From Negadavirga shengliensis (lineage in GTDB: Bacteria; Bacteroidota; Bacteroidia; Cytophagales; Cyclobacteriaceae): a stretch of 64,000 nucleotides of DNA. The position numbers were made by a program, and so were the translations under genes. Below are positions 34,117-43,000 of the stretch, piece after piece. The stretch's first letter is position 1, and each line of letters begins with the position of its first letter. The notes below the pieces were generated by a model. The model saw only the letters and a program-made list of their open reading frames with translations. It was not told the DNA's origin and did not search any database. The DNA is taken from contig NZ_JBHSJJ010000007.1 in assembly GCF_042652345.1 (NCBI RefSeq), forward strand, positions 1-64,000, written 5' to 3'.

Positions 34117-35236
34117 TGAATTGCTGCATAATGTGGCATTGAGCCTGGTCCCTCAAATAGGACCCGGCAATTTCAAAAACATTGTCAGTTATAGCGGGTC
34201 TGCCCATAACTTTTTTAACATGACCAAAGGCAGAGCCTCCAAAATTCCCGGTATAGGTCCCAAACTGCTGGAACTGAGATCCAACAAAGATACTTATCTC
34301 AGGGAAGCTGAAAAAACCATTCGGGAAGCCAATGATAACGGCATCCAAATTCATAGCTATCTGGAGGACACGTACCCCCAAAGGCTGAAATCCCTGCCTG
34401 ATTCCCCCGTCATTATTTTTTCCAAAGGAAACATTGACCTGAATCCCTCAAAAACGATAGGCATTGTGGGCACCAGAAACGCCACCGCATACGGAAAAGC
34501 CGTTACAAAAAAAATATTGGAAGATCTTGCACCCTACAGCCCCACAGTGATCAGCGGCCTGGCATATGGCATAGACATAGAAGCCCATCGCGCTGCATTG
34601 CAATTTGATCTGCCAACCCTTGCGGTATTGGGATCTGATCTGAAAAAAATATATCCCGCTTCTCACAAAAGGACAGCGGAACAAATGATGGAAAACGGCG
34701 GGCTGATATCGGAATACAGGCTAGGTGCCGCGCTCAACGCCAGTAATTTTCCTCAGAGGAACCGCATCATCGCAGGTATGTCCGATGCATTGATTGTCGT
34801 CGAGGCGGCGGAAAGAGGCGGGGCCCTCATCACCGCAGAGATAGCTTACAGCTATAATAGGGAGGTATTTGCAGTGCCCGGGAATTTGCAGTCGACTTAC
34901 AGCGAAGGCTGCAACAACTTGATCAGAAGCATGAAGGCGGGTATTTATATTGGAGCAAGGGAAATAGAAGAAGCCCTTTCATGGAATAAGGAAGGCGGAA
35001 ACCCAAAGGCCGATAAAAAGGTTTTCGACACATCCGGCTTAGACCCCGTCGAGAAACAAATCATAGAGGTTCTCTCCAAAGCAAACGAAATAGAAATAGA
35101 CCGGCTGAGTTGGGAAACCAACCTGCCCATTTCTGTTTTGGCGGGTAAATTGCTCAGCCTGGAGTTTTCGGGTATCATCAAGGCCTTACCGGGAAAAAAA
35201 TACCGTTGGCAACCGGATAAGCGTACATTTATTTGA
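34097..35236 (+). CDS. dprA: DNA-processing protein DprA/Smf
   Basis: A 379-residue DprA, which loads RecA on incoming single-stranded DNA during transformation. An N-terminal helix-hairpin-helix region (VPQIGPGNFKNIV, IPGIGPKLLELRS) precedes the Rossmann-like core with GIVGTRNATAYGK, VISGLAYGIDIEAHRAAL, LAVLGSDLKKIYPASH, GGLISEYRLGA, FPQRNRIIAGMSDALIVVEA and GNLQSTYSEGCNNLI. A C-terminal winged helix (about 310-375) is present. It starts inside the MerR-like gene. Together with comEC at 51-53 kb it suggests a DNA-uptake pathway. Confidence 0.95.
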   Translation: MPTTTHNELLHNVALSLVPQIGPGNFKNIVSYSGSAHNFFNMTKGRASKIPGIGPKLLELRSNKDTYLREAEKTIREANDNGIQIHSYLEDTYPQRLKSLPDSPVIIFSKGNIDLNPSKTIGIVGTRNATAYGKAVTKKILEDLAPYSPTVISGLAYGIDIEAHRAALQFDLPTLAVLGSDLKKIYPASHKRTAEQMMENGGLISEYRLGAALNASNFPQRNRIIAGMSDALIVVEAAERGGALITAEIAYSYNREVFAVPGNLQSTYSEGCNNLIRSMKAGIYIGAREIEEALSWNKEGGNPKADKKVFDTSGLDPVEKQIIEVLSKANEIEIDRLSWETNLPISVLAGKLLSLEFSGIIKALPGKKYRWQPDKRTFI

Positions 35237-35363
35237 TCGATTCGGGAAGCCCAAAAAAGACAACGGTTTCAGCCAGCGATTATCCTCTCCAAACAGCAGG
35301 GAGAAACTCATGAATACTCGTCAAACTATTGCTACTTTAACTTCCAAAAATGCTGAAAAGTGA

Positions 35364-35696
35364 TCAATACCGTAAAATATCGTTCAAGGTTTTTATTACA
35401 AGGGCGAGATGCTCCGTTTCGACTGCCCCTAATTTTCGCACCAAGCGATCCTTAAAAACTGACCGAACGTGAAAAATGAGCATTTCTGACATTTCCTTTA
35501 GTCCATTGGTTTTACTCGGCGTCAGAATAGGGTTTCCTTTATAATTTTTGACCTTGCTGGTCAATGGAATTACGATGACAACATTCAGGTATTTGTTCAA
35601 TAAATTGCCGCTGATGACAACAACAGGCCGGAACCCTGCCTGCCCGTTATCCATAGTGGGGTTTAGATCGGCATACCAGATCTCTCCTTGCTTCAT
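35364..35696 (-). CDS. PemK/MazF-type endoribonuclease toxin
   Basis: A 110-residue toxin of the PemK/MazF family, expected to cut mRNA. The fold signatures are complete: KQGEIWYADLNPTMDNGQAGFRPVVVIS, split as GEIWYADLNPT and GFRPVVVISGN, then VVIVIPLTSKVKNYKGNP and the late SEMLIFHVRSVFKDRLV with the catalytic Arg/Ser region. The start ATG overlaps the stop of the antitoxin gene by four bases (ATGA), the classic toxin-second layout. It lies between dprA and a lipoprotein gene as a stand-alone minus-strand pair. Confidence 0.9.
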   Translation of the reverse strand: MKQGEIWYADLNPTMDNGQAGFRPVVVISGNLLNKYLNVVIVIPLTSKVKNYKGNPILTPSKTNGLKEMSEMLIFHVRSVFKDRLVRKLGAVETEHLALVIKTLNDILRY

Positions 35697-35848
35697 TGAT
35701 CTTCCAGTTGCCCGAGATAATCTGCCATCCCCTCTTCTGCTATAGAAAGCAGATTTTCATCTTGTGCTGCTTTTTTATAGGACTTAACGTATTCGGCTCT
35801 TACCAATTGCTCTAAATACAACCGTGATTTACCGGAAGGTGTATCCAT
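35693..35848 (-). CDS. Putative antitoxin paired with the PemK/MazF toxin
   Basis: A 51-residue acidic protein from the ATG at 35848 (TTG codons allow a start 11 residues earlier, at 35881). It contains SRLYLEQLVRAEYVKSYKKA and ends SIAEEGMADYLGQLEDQ, a helical, negatively charged tail of the kind that plugs a MazF groove. No AbrB or ribbon-helix-helix DNA-binding part is visible, so it is shorter than usual MazE or PemI. The four-base overlap with the toxin gene supports the pairing. Confidence 0.7.
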   Translation of the reverse strand: MDTPSGKSRLYLEQLVRAEYVKSYKKAAQDENLLSIAEEGMADYLGQLEDQ

Positions 35849-35966
35849 ATTCAATGTATTGTTTAGAGAATATTGCAACAAACTCCAAAAAAACAGTGTT
35901 TTTCACCGTCAATATTTCCCAAATAAGAAATAATATTCTATATTGAGTAACCTAACCCTCATTGAC

Positions 35967-36626
35967 ATGAAAAGTTCTCCCTACTTCCCCCTTACTTTGA
36001 TAGGATTCATGTTTTTTTCTTGTCAAAGCCCGGAAAAAGTTCCGGAAGGATTGCCTGGTCAAGTTTCCCGGGCCTATGGCTTCGACCGTTTGGAAAGCGT
36101 GGCATCGATCTCGTACACCTGGAACGTCCGAAGAGACAGCGTGACGGTGGATACAAGAGATTGGTCCTGGGACTTGGAGAAAGGTGAAGTCTTTTATTCG
36201 GGACCGGATACGGCAGTGACTTACCTGATTTCTGAAAAAACAGACGCCCTCGAAAGTGTGGACAAAAGGTTTATCAATGACAAATACTGGTTGCTTTTTC
36301 CTTTTCAGCTTGCCTGGGACACGGGCTATGAATCGGAAGTCATTGAGGATCAAAACTCGCCTATTCACAACGAAAGAACCACCAAGCTGATTATCCGGTA
36401 CAACGACAGTGACGGGTACACTCCGGGAGATGCTTATGACCTATATATTGATGACAACAACCAAATCAGGGAGTGGGTATTCCGTCGGGGAGATGGTCCT
36501 GAAGGAAGGGCCATGACCTGGGAAAATGTGCAGGATTTTGAGGGCATTAAAATCGCGTTGGATCATAGAAACGATGCCGGTGAAAAAACCATTTGGTTTA
36601 CCAATGTGACTGTCAAGCAGAAATAG
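35967..36626 (+). CDS. Lipoprotein of unknown function
   Basis: A 219-residue lipoprotein: MKSSPYFPLTLIGFMFFSC is a short signal with lipobox FFSC. The mature part is beta-rich (VASISYTWNVRRDSVTVDTRDW, KLIIRYNDSDGYTPGDAYDLYID, EKTIWFTNVTV), alternating strands that suggest a LolA-like or lipocalin-like half barrel. No family was recognised with confidence. The frame opens at a TTG eight codons upstream; the ATG at 35967 gives the better signal peptide. It converges on the M23/SH3 lipoprotein gene, five bases apart. Confidence 0.7.
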   Translation: MKSSPYFPLTLIGFMFFSCQSPEKVPEGLPGQVSRAYGFDRLESVASISYTWNVRRDSVTVDTRDWSWDLEKGEVFYSGPDTAVTYLISEKTDALESVDKRFINDKYWLLFPFQLAWDTGYESEVIEDQNSPIHNERTTKLIIRYNDSDGYTPGDAYDLYIDDNNQIREWVFRRGDGPEGRAMTWENVQDFEGIKIALDHRNDAGEKTIWFTNVTVKQK

Positions 36627-36631
36627 ACAGG

Positions 36632-37957
36632 TCAATCTGCATTGATCCAGCCTCGCAAACCCAGAGGTGTTTCCACAAAATATTGATTTTCAAAAGTTCC
36701 CCAAATCCTGGCTTCTCCGGTAAACAAATTTCCACTCAAGCTTTCCCCCTCCTCCCAAGCCGTTTTGATGATGGTTTGAGGGTTAATTTCTATTTTGCCC
36801 AATGGCTCATCTATGCTGTTGGCAAGGCCCTCATGAATATAACCTTTTCGTCCATCCGGCAGAGAAACCCTATACCAGCCATGGGTTTTCCCCTCCATTT
36901 GCAGAAGCGTGCTCCTTTCAAAGCCTCCCAGCTTTGAAGAATGTGTTCCCGGTTGGGTTCGGATGTTTGCCAGGCTTGCCGCCACGATCCCCATTCTTCC
37001 CACACCAGCGGTGTCCGCTCTGGCCAGAGGTTCCAACGAACGCCGGTCCAAAACAAACGGCAGCGGATTTACCGCTCCCCTCCTGGTTTTATAAATCCCA
37101 AAATGCAGATGGGGCGCTGTGGTAATGGCATTTCCTGTGTTGCCCACAAACCCTATTGTATCCCCTTCGGCTATCCTTTGTCCCGGAGAAACCGCCTGAC
37201 TGTCCAGATGGGCATAATACTGCGAGTAACCTCGTTTTGAATCAAAAAGCCAGACTACCTTACCACCCAACCGGTTGTTTCCCACCCTGCTGATCCGTCC
37301 GTCGGTGACAGCCAATACCGGCGTGCCTCTGGGAGCGAACACATCTATACCTTCGTGCTTCCTTGCATCCCCATCCCGGGGATCTCCCCAAAAACTGTCA
37401 ATATTCCTACTCGTTTTTCCGGGAATTGGAAATGCCAATATTCCTTGATAATTGATCTGTAGTTCTAAAGCGCCTCCTCTGAAAAGCTCAGGTTGAATCC
37501 TCAAAGCATGAATACCTGAACTTTTTACTTCATAGTTAACATATCCGGAATCCTCTGCATAATGGATCCTTTTAAACTCTTCTCCAGGAATGACATCGAA
37601 AACATCAATAAAAAATGAGGTTATATTATCAGAAAAAGCATTCACCCAAATACTGATTTGGCTCCCCTCCTCCACTTCATATCTCCATAGCTGGGCTTTG
37701 GGTGTTTTGGGATCAAAATACGTAACCTCCGTATAGGGTAAGTCCACGTTTAACTGAGTTTTTAGCACCTCAATCCCTTCCTGCTTCCAATCAAATACCA
37801 TGGCGTAATCCCTTATATCAGATGATTCAATCGCATGGAGGTATTTTTCATAGGGACTTTCTTTCGTGAGCAAACGATCTACTTTAAACCCGTTGCAGGA
37901 AACGATCAGCGCTGCGAAAAACGCGAAAAACCCATTGATTATCCTTGTGCTAAACAT
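36632..37957 (-). CDS. M23 metallopeptidase lipoprotein with SH3 domain
   Basis: A 441-residue lipoprotein (lipobox ALIVSCNG). A beta-rich N-terminal region leads to an M23 domain with HEGIDVFAPRGTPVLAVTDG (HxxxD), KRGYSQYYAHLDSQ and APHLHFGIY (HxH), so the zinc site is complete. A bacterial SH3 domain follows (SLANIRTQPGTHSSKLGGF, GWYRVSLPDGRKGYIHEGL), which usually binds peptidoglycan peptides. It is likely an outer-membrane-anchored peptidoglycan endopeptidase. The frame extends 51 codons upstream, but only the ATG at 37957 gives a lipoprotein signal. Confidence 0.88.
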   Translation of the reverse strand: MFSTRIINGFFAFFAALIVSCNGFKVDRLLTKESPYEKYLHAIESSDIRDYAMVFDWKQEGIEVLKTQLNVDLPYTEVTYFDPKTPKAQLWRYEVEEGSQISIWVNAFSDNITSFFIDVFDVIPGEEFKRIHYAEDSGYVNYEVKSSGIHALRIQPELFRGGALELQINYQGILAFPIPGKTSRNIDSFWGDPRDGDARKHEGIDVFAPRGTPVLAVTDGRISRVGNNRLGGKVVWLFDSKRGYSQYYAHLDSQAVSPGQRIAEGDTIGFVGNTGNAITTAPHLHFGIYKTRRGAVNPLPFVLDRRSLEPLARADTAGVGRMGIVAASLANIRTQPGTHSSKLGGFERSTLLQMEGKTHGWYRVSLPDGRKGYIHEGLANSIDEPLGKIEINPQTIIKTAWEEGESLSGNLFTGEARIWGTFENQYFVETPLGLRGWINAD

Positions 37958-38353
37958 AGTCGTTATGTGGTTTTTGAAAAAAGAGGGATAGGACCGGCGG
38001 TGATCCCTTCCCCCTTTGAAGATTAACGTCGGGTCAAATATGATATTTCGGGTAATTTGTTTGTGTAACAGCTGATTTTGGAGAGCATATGGTTGTCCAG
38101 GAATTCCCAAATAGAGCCAGGAACAGGTCCCCGAACCCGATCAACAGGATTTGGGGAATTGCCATAAAGGATCAGGAAATATTATAGAAAATATTACCAG
38201 GGAAAACGGTTCAAAGGGCGGAATCATTTCATGGATTCCCTATCAACCCTGTCTCGTCCGTCCGGCTCCCAAAGCCGTAAGGGAAGCAGGCAGGCGTGGA
38301 TAATGAATCCGTTGGCTAACCCGAAAATCCATCCCTGACTTGGCTGGCAGGCT

Positions 38354-38917
38354 TTATGTCATCTTCTGCTCTTTATGTTGCCCCTCCTTGATCTCTTCGA
38401 TCATTTTCCTATTGAAATCCGGCAAATCACCGGGATTTCGTGACGTAACAAGGCCTTGATCACATACACAGGAATCATCTATCCATTTACCGCCTGCGTT
38501 GACAATATCGGTTTTTACTGAATGGAATGAAGTCAGTTCCCTGCCCCGAAGCAGTCCTGTTTCGATCAAAACCTGCGGTCCGTGGCAGATGGCTGCCACA
38601 GGTTTGCCTTCCTTTATAAACGAACCGATGAAATCAACTGCCTCTTTTGATCTTCTCAGGTGATCCGGATTGATCACGCCACCGGGGATTACTACTGCAT
38701 CGTAATCACCTTCGGTCACTTCGCTGATGTGCTTATCCACTTTGAATTCACTTCCCCAGTTGCCGTCCTTCCAGGAAACGATCTTGTCCTTTTGAGGAGA
38801 AACCACATGGACGGTAGCCCCCGCATCTTCCAACGCTTTTTTGGGTTCGATAAATTCTGATTCTTCAAAACCATTTTCTGTGATAATGGCTACAGTTTTT
38901 CCTGAAATACTACTCAT
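38354..38917 (-). CDS. DJ-1/PfpI family protein
   Basis: A 187-residue protein of the class I glutamine-amidotransferase-like DJ-1/PfpI family. The elbow Cys111-His112 is in AAICHGPQVL, Glu18/19 in GFEESEF, and VVIPGGVINPDHLR holds the conserved Gly pair. Members act as proteases, deglycases or stress proteins; the activity here is not predictable. It is a monocistronic minus-strand gene; the 240 bases downstream of its neighbour at 38111-38353 hold no clear gene. Confidence 0.9.
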   Translation of the reverse strand: MSSISGKTVAIITENGFEESEFIEPKKALEDAGATVHVVSPQKDKIVSWKDGNWGSEFKVDKHISEVTEGDYDAVVIPGGVINPDHLRRSKEAVDFIGSFIKEGKPVAAICHGPQVLIETGLLRGRELTSFHSVKTDIVNAGGKWIDDSCVCDQGLVTSRNPGDLPDFNRKMIEEIKEGQHKEQKMT

Positions 38918-39098
38918 GATGATTGTTGGTTTAGTTAAAATGAAATAAATTTTATCTAAAAATCACAAAAACCATGCAAATAAAGTCTTAATAGACAAAA
39001 AAATATAACTATAAACATTTCTCCTCCCCTTCAATGTTCCTCAGAATACTTCCACTAACCTTTATCGTATAAAAGCAGCGTGTCCAGTTTTTTGGCCA

Positions 39099-39123
39099 TA
39101 AAAAAACCCGGGATTTTCCGGGC
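39099..39123 (-). terminator. Terminator after dnaN
   Basis: On the minus strand GCCCGG and CCGGG pair around a short A-rich loop and are followed by a run of seven Ts, about 30 bases beyond the dnaN stop. Confidence 0.8.
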
Positions 39124-39155
39124 ATAGATGAATGGCTACTTGATTTCAGAGGGGA

Positions 39156-40280
39156 TTATACATAATTGCTCAACATCACCGGCATGACCAACATAAGTAT
39201 GTCCTCATTTTCCGCCATATCCGAGGGAAGTATCAACCCTGCCCGGTTAGGCGCACTGAACTTGAGGGTCACTTCTTTTGCATTGAGGTTATTCAGCATT
39301 TCAACCAGGAATTTGGCATTGAACCCTATCTCAATGTCCTCCCCGTCGTGCTCACAAGACAGCCTCTCGTTGGCTTCGTTGGAAAAATCGAGATCTTCCG
39401 CTGATATCTGGAGCTCACTCCCGGTCAACTTCAATCTCACCTGATGGGTGGTTTTGTTGGCATATATTGCGATTCTCCTGAGCGAACTCAAAAACTCCAC
39501 CCTATCGATGGTCATGTTGTTCTCATTGTCCACAGGAATTACATTTTCGTAATCCGGAAAACGTTCATCAATCAGCCTACAGATCATTTTTATATTGTTG
39601 AACTTGAAATAGGCGTTGCTGTTGTTAAATTCCACTGATACCGGAACATTGTCAGAGGGCAGCGTAGACTTCAGTAGATTCAGTGCTTTTCTGGGTACGA
39701 TTATGCTCGCAGGTTCTGAAGAAGCGATGTCTACCCGTCTATAACGTATCAATCTATGACCATCTGTGGCCACAAAAGTCGTATTGGTGTCGCTTAGGTT
39801 GATATAAACTCCCGTCATAGCAGGTCTAAGCTCATCGTTGCTCGTGGCAAATATGGTGTTGGCTATGGCATTATTCAGCACATCGGTGGACATATCCACG
39901 GAAGTGGCATTGGTCACGCCCGGTATCTTCGGAAAATCGGTGGCATTTTCTCCTGCCAACTTATACCGGCCATTGTCAGAGCTTATCTCTACACTGTAGG
40001 TATCCTTATCAATGCTGAATGTGACAGGCTGCTCAGGCAGATTTTTGAGGGTCTCGATTAGAATCCTTGCCGGTACGGCGATGTTTCCGTCTTCTTTTGC
40101 CTCCACTTCAATTTCCGTGATCATTGAAGTCTGCAAATCAGAGGCGGTAACAGTCAATTTACTGTCTTTTATTTCGAAAAGGAAATTTTCCAAAATGGGC
40201 ACCACCGGATTCGTGGTTACCACACCATTGATAGATGAAAGGTGTTTTAGCAGAGAAGAAGAGGAAACAATAAATTTCAT
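39156..40280 (-). CDS. dnaN: DNA polymerase III sliding clamp (beta)
   Basis: A 374-residue beta clamp with three similar domains. Signatures are MKFIVSSSSLLKHLSSINGV, GNIAVPARILIETLKNLP, TGVYINLSDTNTTFVATDGHRL, DERFPDYENVIP and the C-terminal LMLVMPVML with the subunit-binding pocket. The frame runs 18 codons further upstream, but MKFIV is the family start. dnaA and an origin are not next to it, as usual in Bacteroidota; no DnaA-box cluster was noticed. Confidence 0.96.
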   Translation of the reverse strand: MKFIVSSSSLLKHLSSINGVVTTNPVVPILENFLFEIKDSKLTVTASDLQTSMITEIEVEAKEDGNIAVPARILIETLKNLPEQPVTFSIDKDTYSVEISSDNGRYKLAGENATDFPKIPGVTNATSVDMSTDVLNNAIANTIFATSNDELRPAMTGVYINLSDTNTTFVATDGHRLIRYRRVDIASSEPASIIVPRKALNLLKSTLPSDNVPVSVEFNNSNAYFKFNNIKMICRLIDERFPDYENVIPVDNENNMTIDRVEFLSSLRRIAIYANKTTHQVRLKLTGSELQISAEDLDFSNEANERLSCEHDGEDIEIGFNAKFLVEMLNNLNAKEVTLKFSAPNRAGLILPSDMAENEDILMLVMPVMLSNYV

Positions 40281-40583
40281 ATGTATATGATCTTTTTTTA
40301 TGGTCACTGGAATTCCCGGCCTAAGCCACCTCAACGAAACATTTCTGATAAGATGGCTTTGGGAGATATCCCATCAAAACAGCGATAAATTACGGTTTAC
40401 TTTATAACAGGGTAAATTTATAAATAAAATCATAAAAGGACCTAAAAGGAAAATATTTTGATAAGAAAAACAACATATATTTTGTTACTACTTGGGATTA
40501 CTCATAGACAAACCGCTTTTTGATTAATAGTATCACCTGCAATTCAATGCCGGAAAGTAAGTTGGCTACATGAAAGAGGCTGG
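40281..40583. other. Intergenic region between gldG and dnaN
   Basis: About 300 bases, A/T-rich in the middle. It should contain the dnaN promoter and the 3' end of the gldA-F-G transcript. I found no convincing TANNTTTG box or terminator and no ORF or RNA gene. Confidence 0.5.
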
Positions 40584-42269
40584 TTAAGCCCCTGAATTTT
40601 CACTTCCGGTATATTTTCTTTTTCTAATATACATCCTTATTGACCCTCCCGCAACAATAATTGCGACGGGAAGCAAAATATTTATTACCTGCCAGAACGT
40701 CTGTTGGTTTCTGGCTTTGATCCTATTTAGGGGTCTGATTTTAAACTGCTTATTTCTGGTAGCGATAATTCCGTCTGGGTCGGTCAGGTATTGCATTGCA
40801 TTCTGCAGGAATTCCCTGTTGGATGACACCGCATCAGTATAGGGGTCCAATCCAAGCGGCATGGGTTCATGGTACTGGGGGTCGATCAGGCTTTTTACCA
40901 GGTTCCCGTCGCCTGCCACCACAATTTTTCCGCCATTACCTGATTCTTTAAAATCCGTTTTATCAAACCCTTCGGGCAAAAAGCGGTTCTTAAAATAAGA
41001 AGTAAATTCCCCTTCCAACAGATAAACCAAAGGCAGGTTACTTTGGGTAAAGGTTTCCACCTCCGGATCTTTGGCCATGTCTTCAAAGGCCACCCTTACC
41101 GGGGCATTCAAGGTCTTGCTGTAATTACTCGTAAATACCAGAGGGGTCTTCCGCACGCCTTCTGCCTTGACGGTATCTATGCTGCTGACAAACCTGAACT
41201 GAAGCTGGTCAAGCCCCTTTGTAATAGGATGGGCAGCCATTCTTCCCGCGTTCACATAAAATGGCCATGGCAACGGCACAATCTGGGACTGGTCGCCAAA
41301 GTCCCCGGCCACCACCGGATGATAACCAAAATTCAGGTCCTGAATATAATCCCGGTTGATTCTTATACCATAACGGAACAACAGGTCATCAAGGCCGGTA
41401 TCAAAGGGCATGGCCACGGTTCCTTCATCCCCTGCCATTTCAAGGTCTACCATCAATTGATCTATAAAAAGCAGAAGATTGCCTCCATACATTAGGTACT
41501 GGTCCAGCAGGTATTTTTCCCGTTCCCCATAGGAGGTTTTGGGCCCTGCCACCAGCAACGCCTCAAAGCCCAACAGATCCTCTACGCTTTTGGCCTGATC
41601 AAAAGGCACCTTGTATACTTCAAAATCATCATTCAACGCCTCCACCATGCCAAACCCTTCGTCCTCCTCCATCTCTCCCTGTCCAATAATTACGCCTACT
41701 GTCCTCTGATGGCGGCTGTAGAGCCTTTTGATCGCTTGGCTTATCTCAAATTCCAGATTTTCCATGGAGAGGTTGAGGATTTCGTCCGGGGTCATTCCTT
41801 TCTCGCCTTTAAGTAGAAGAACTCCGATTTCATAATCTTCAGTTCTGAGGATGATCCCCGGAAAAATCATCCTTGTAATCTCTCCGCTACCCTGTTTTGC
41901 GTGAAGGTTGGTCGGGTTGATACCGTATTCCGCCAGGGCATATATATATTCCTTCCGTATTTCAGGATCCAGTTCTAAGGGGTCCTGAAAATAAATATGG
42001 ATTTTTTCCGGACTATAGGCCCCAAACGTTTTCAAGGTATTTTCTATGGACTTCTGAAACCGTTTCATACCACCGGGCAACTCACCGGCAAGCAAAATTT
42101 CCACCTCCAGTGGCTCCTCCATTTCAGCCAGCACAACTTTGGTCGCATCACTCAGGGAATACCTCTTTTCCTCTGTCAAGTCAATTCTGAACAACACCCA
42201 CAGATTGATGAGATATATCAATATCCACCCCACCAAAATTACTCCCAAACCGATCGCCGCTGTTCTCAT
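40584..42269 (-). CDS. gldG: Gliding-type ABC transporter auxiliary protein GldG
   Basis: A 561-residue membrane protein with one N-terminal helix (about 5-28) and a C-terminal helix near 530-550 followed by a basic tail. The large extracytoplasmic part has the ABC-type_uncharacterised auxiliary domain pattern: EKRYSLSDATKVVLAEMEEPLEVEILLAG, the DPLELDPEIRKEYIYALAEYGI segment and EALLVAGPKTSYGEREKYLLDQYLMYGGNLLLFID. It matches GldG, which with GldA and GldF is required for gliding in flavobacteria. It is the last gene, nine bases after gldF. Confidence 0.9.
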   Translation of the reverse strand: MRTAAIGLGVILVGWILIYLINLWVLFRIDLTEEKRYSLSDATKVVLAEMEEPLEVEILLAGELPGGMKRFQKSIENTLKTFGAYSPEKIHIYFQDPLELDPEIRKEYIYALAEYGINPTNLHAKQGSGEITRMIFPGIILRTEDYEIGVLLLKGEKGMTPDEILNLSMENLEFEISQAIKRLYSRHQRTVGVIIGQGEMEEDEGFGMVEALNDDFEVYKVPFDQAKSVEDLLGFEALLVAGPKTSYGEREKYLLDQYLMYGGNLLLFIDQLMVDLEMAGDEGTVAMPFDTGLDDLLFRYGIRINRDYIQDLNFGYHPVVAGDFGDQSQIVPLPWPFYVNAGRMAAHPITKGLDQLQFRFVSSIDTVKAEGVRKTPLVFTSNYSKTLNAPVRVAFEDMAKDPEVETFTQSNLPLVYLLEGEFTSYFKNRFLPEGFDKTDFKESGNGGKIVVAGDGNLVKSLIDPQYHEPMPLGLDPYTDAVSSNREFLQNAMQYLTDPDGIIATRNKQFKIRPLNRIKARNQQTFWQVINILLPVAIIVAGGSIRMYIRKRKYTGSENSGA

Positions 42270-42278
42270 CTTCTCATC

Positions 42279-42998
42279 TTATTGTTTAGCCACCAAGATC
42301 CATGTCAAAACCAACCAGGTAAGGATCATTCCTGTAAAATAAAACAGGTTGGAGGAATCAATCACTCCTCTTCCCATTTGGTCATAATGAAAACTCAGGC
42401 TCAGTTCTTCCACCCAAAGTCCAAAATCCCCGGTATACAAGGTTGCAACCGCTGCCAAACCGCCGTAAAATAAAAAACTCATAAACACTCCTATCACAAA
42501 AGACACGATCTGATTGGGAACAAGCGCTGAACTGAAAATCCCGATGGCGGAAAAAACAGCTGCCACCATAAAAAGTCCAATATAGGAACCAAAAAAACCT
42601 GCACTGTCGATATTCCCTACCGGCTCTCCCAATTGCACCACGCTGTAGTAATAAACCAGAGTGGGTAAAAGAATAAATAAAATCAACAGTAAAGCTGCGA
42701 AATATTTGGCCAAAACAATTTGATAATCCTTTAAAGGGGATGTTTTAAGCAGCTCCCAGGTTCCTGATTTTTTTTCTTCGGCCAGCATTTTCATGGTTAC
42801 CGCTGGAACCAAAAACACAAAAACAAACGGGGTATAACTGAATAAGGGCCCGAGATCTGCGTATCCATATTCCAAAACACTTGTACCCGGAAACACCCAT
42901 ACAATAAGGCCTAAAGAGATAAGAAAAACACAGGCAATCAAGTACCCTGTAGGGTTGTTAAAAAAGGAATTGACTTCTTTAAGAAATAACCTCCACAT
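42279..42998 (-). CDS. gldF: Gliding-type ABC transporter permease GldF
   Basis: A 239-residue permease with six hydrophobic helices (for example YLIACVFLISLGLIVWVF, YFAALLLILFILLPTLVYYY, IGLFMVAAVFSAIGIFSSAL). Conserved spots are FLVPAVTMKMLAEEKKSGTWELL and a C-terminal LTWLVLTWILVAKQ. It is the membrane partner of GldA, two bases after gldA. The system may export a component for gliding or another envelope process; some non-gliding relatives also have it. Confidence 0.9.
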   Translation of the reverse strand: MWRLFLKEVNSFFNNPTGYLIACVFLISLGLIVWVFPGTSVLEYGYADLGPLFSYTPFVFVFLVPAVTMKMLAEEKKSGTWELLKTSPLKDYQIVLAKYFAALLLILFILLPTLVYYYSVVQLGEPVGNIDSAGFFGSYIGLFMVAAVFSAIGIFSSALVPNQIVSFVIGVFMSFLFYGGLAAVATLYTGDFGLWVEELSLSFHYDQMGRGVIDSSNLFYFTGMILTWLVLTWILVAKQ

Positions 42999-43000
42999 AT

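Noticed and set aside
39156..40583. Replication origin next to dnaN
   Set aside because: No dnaA, no cluster of DnaA boxes and no recF were seen; dnaN is commonly away from the origin in Bacteroidota.
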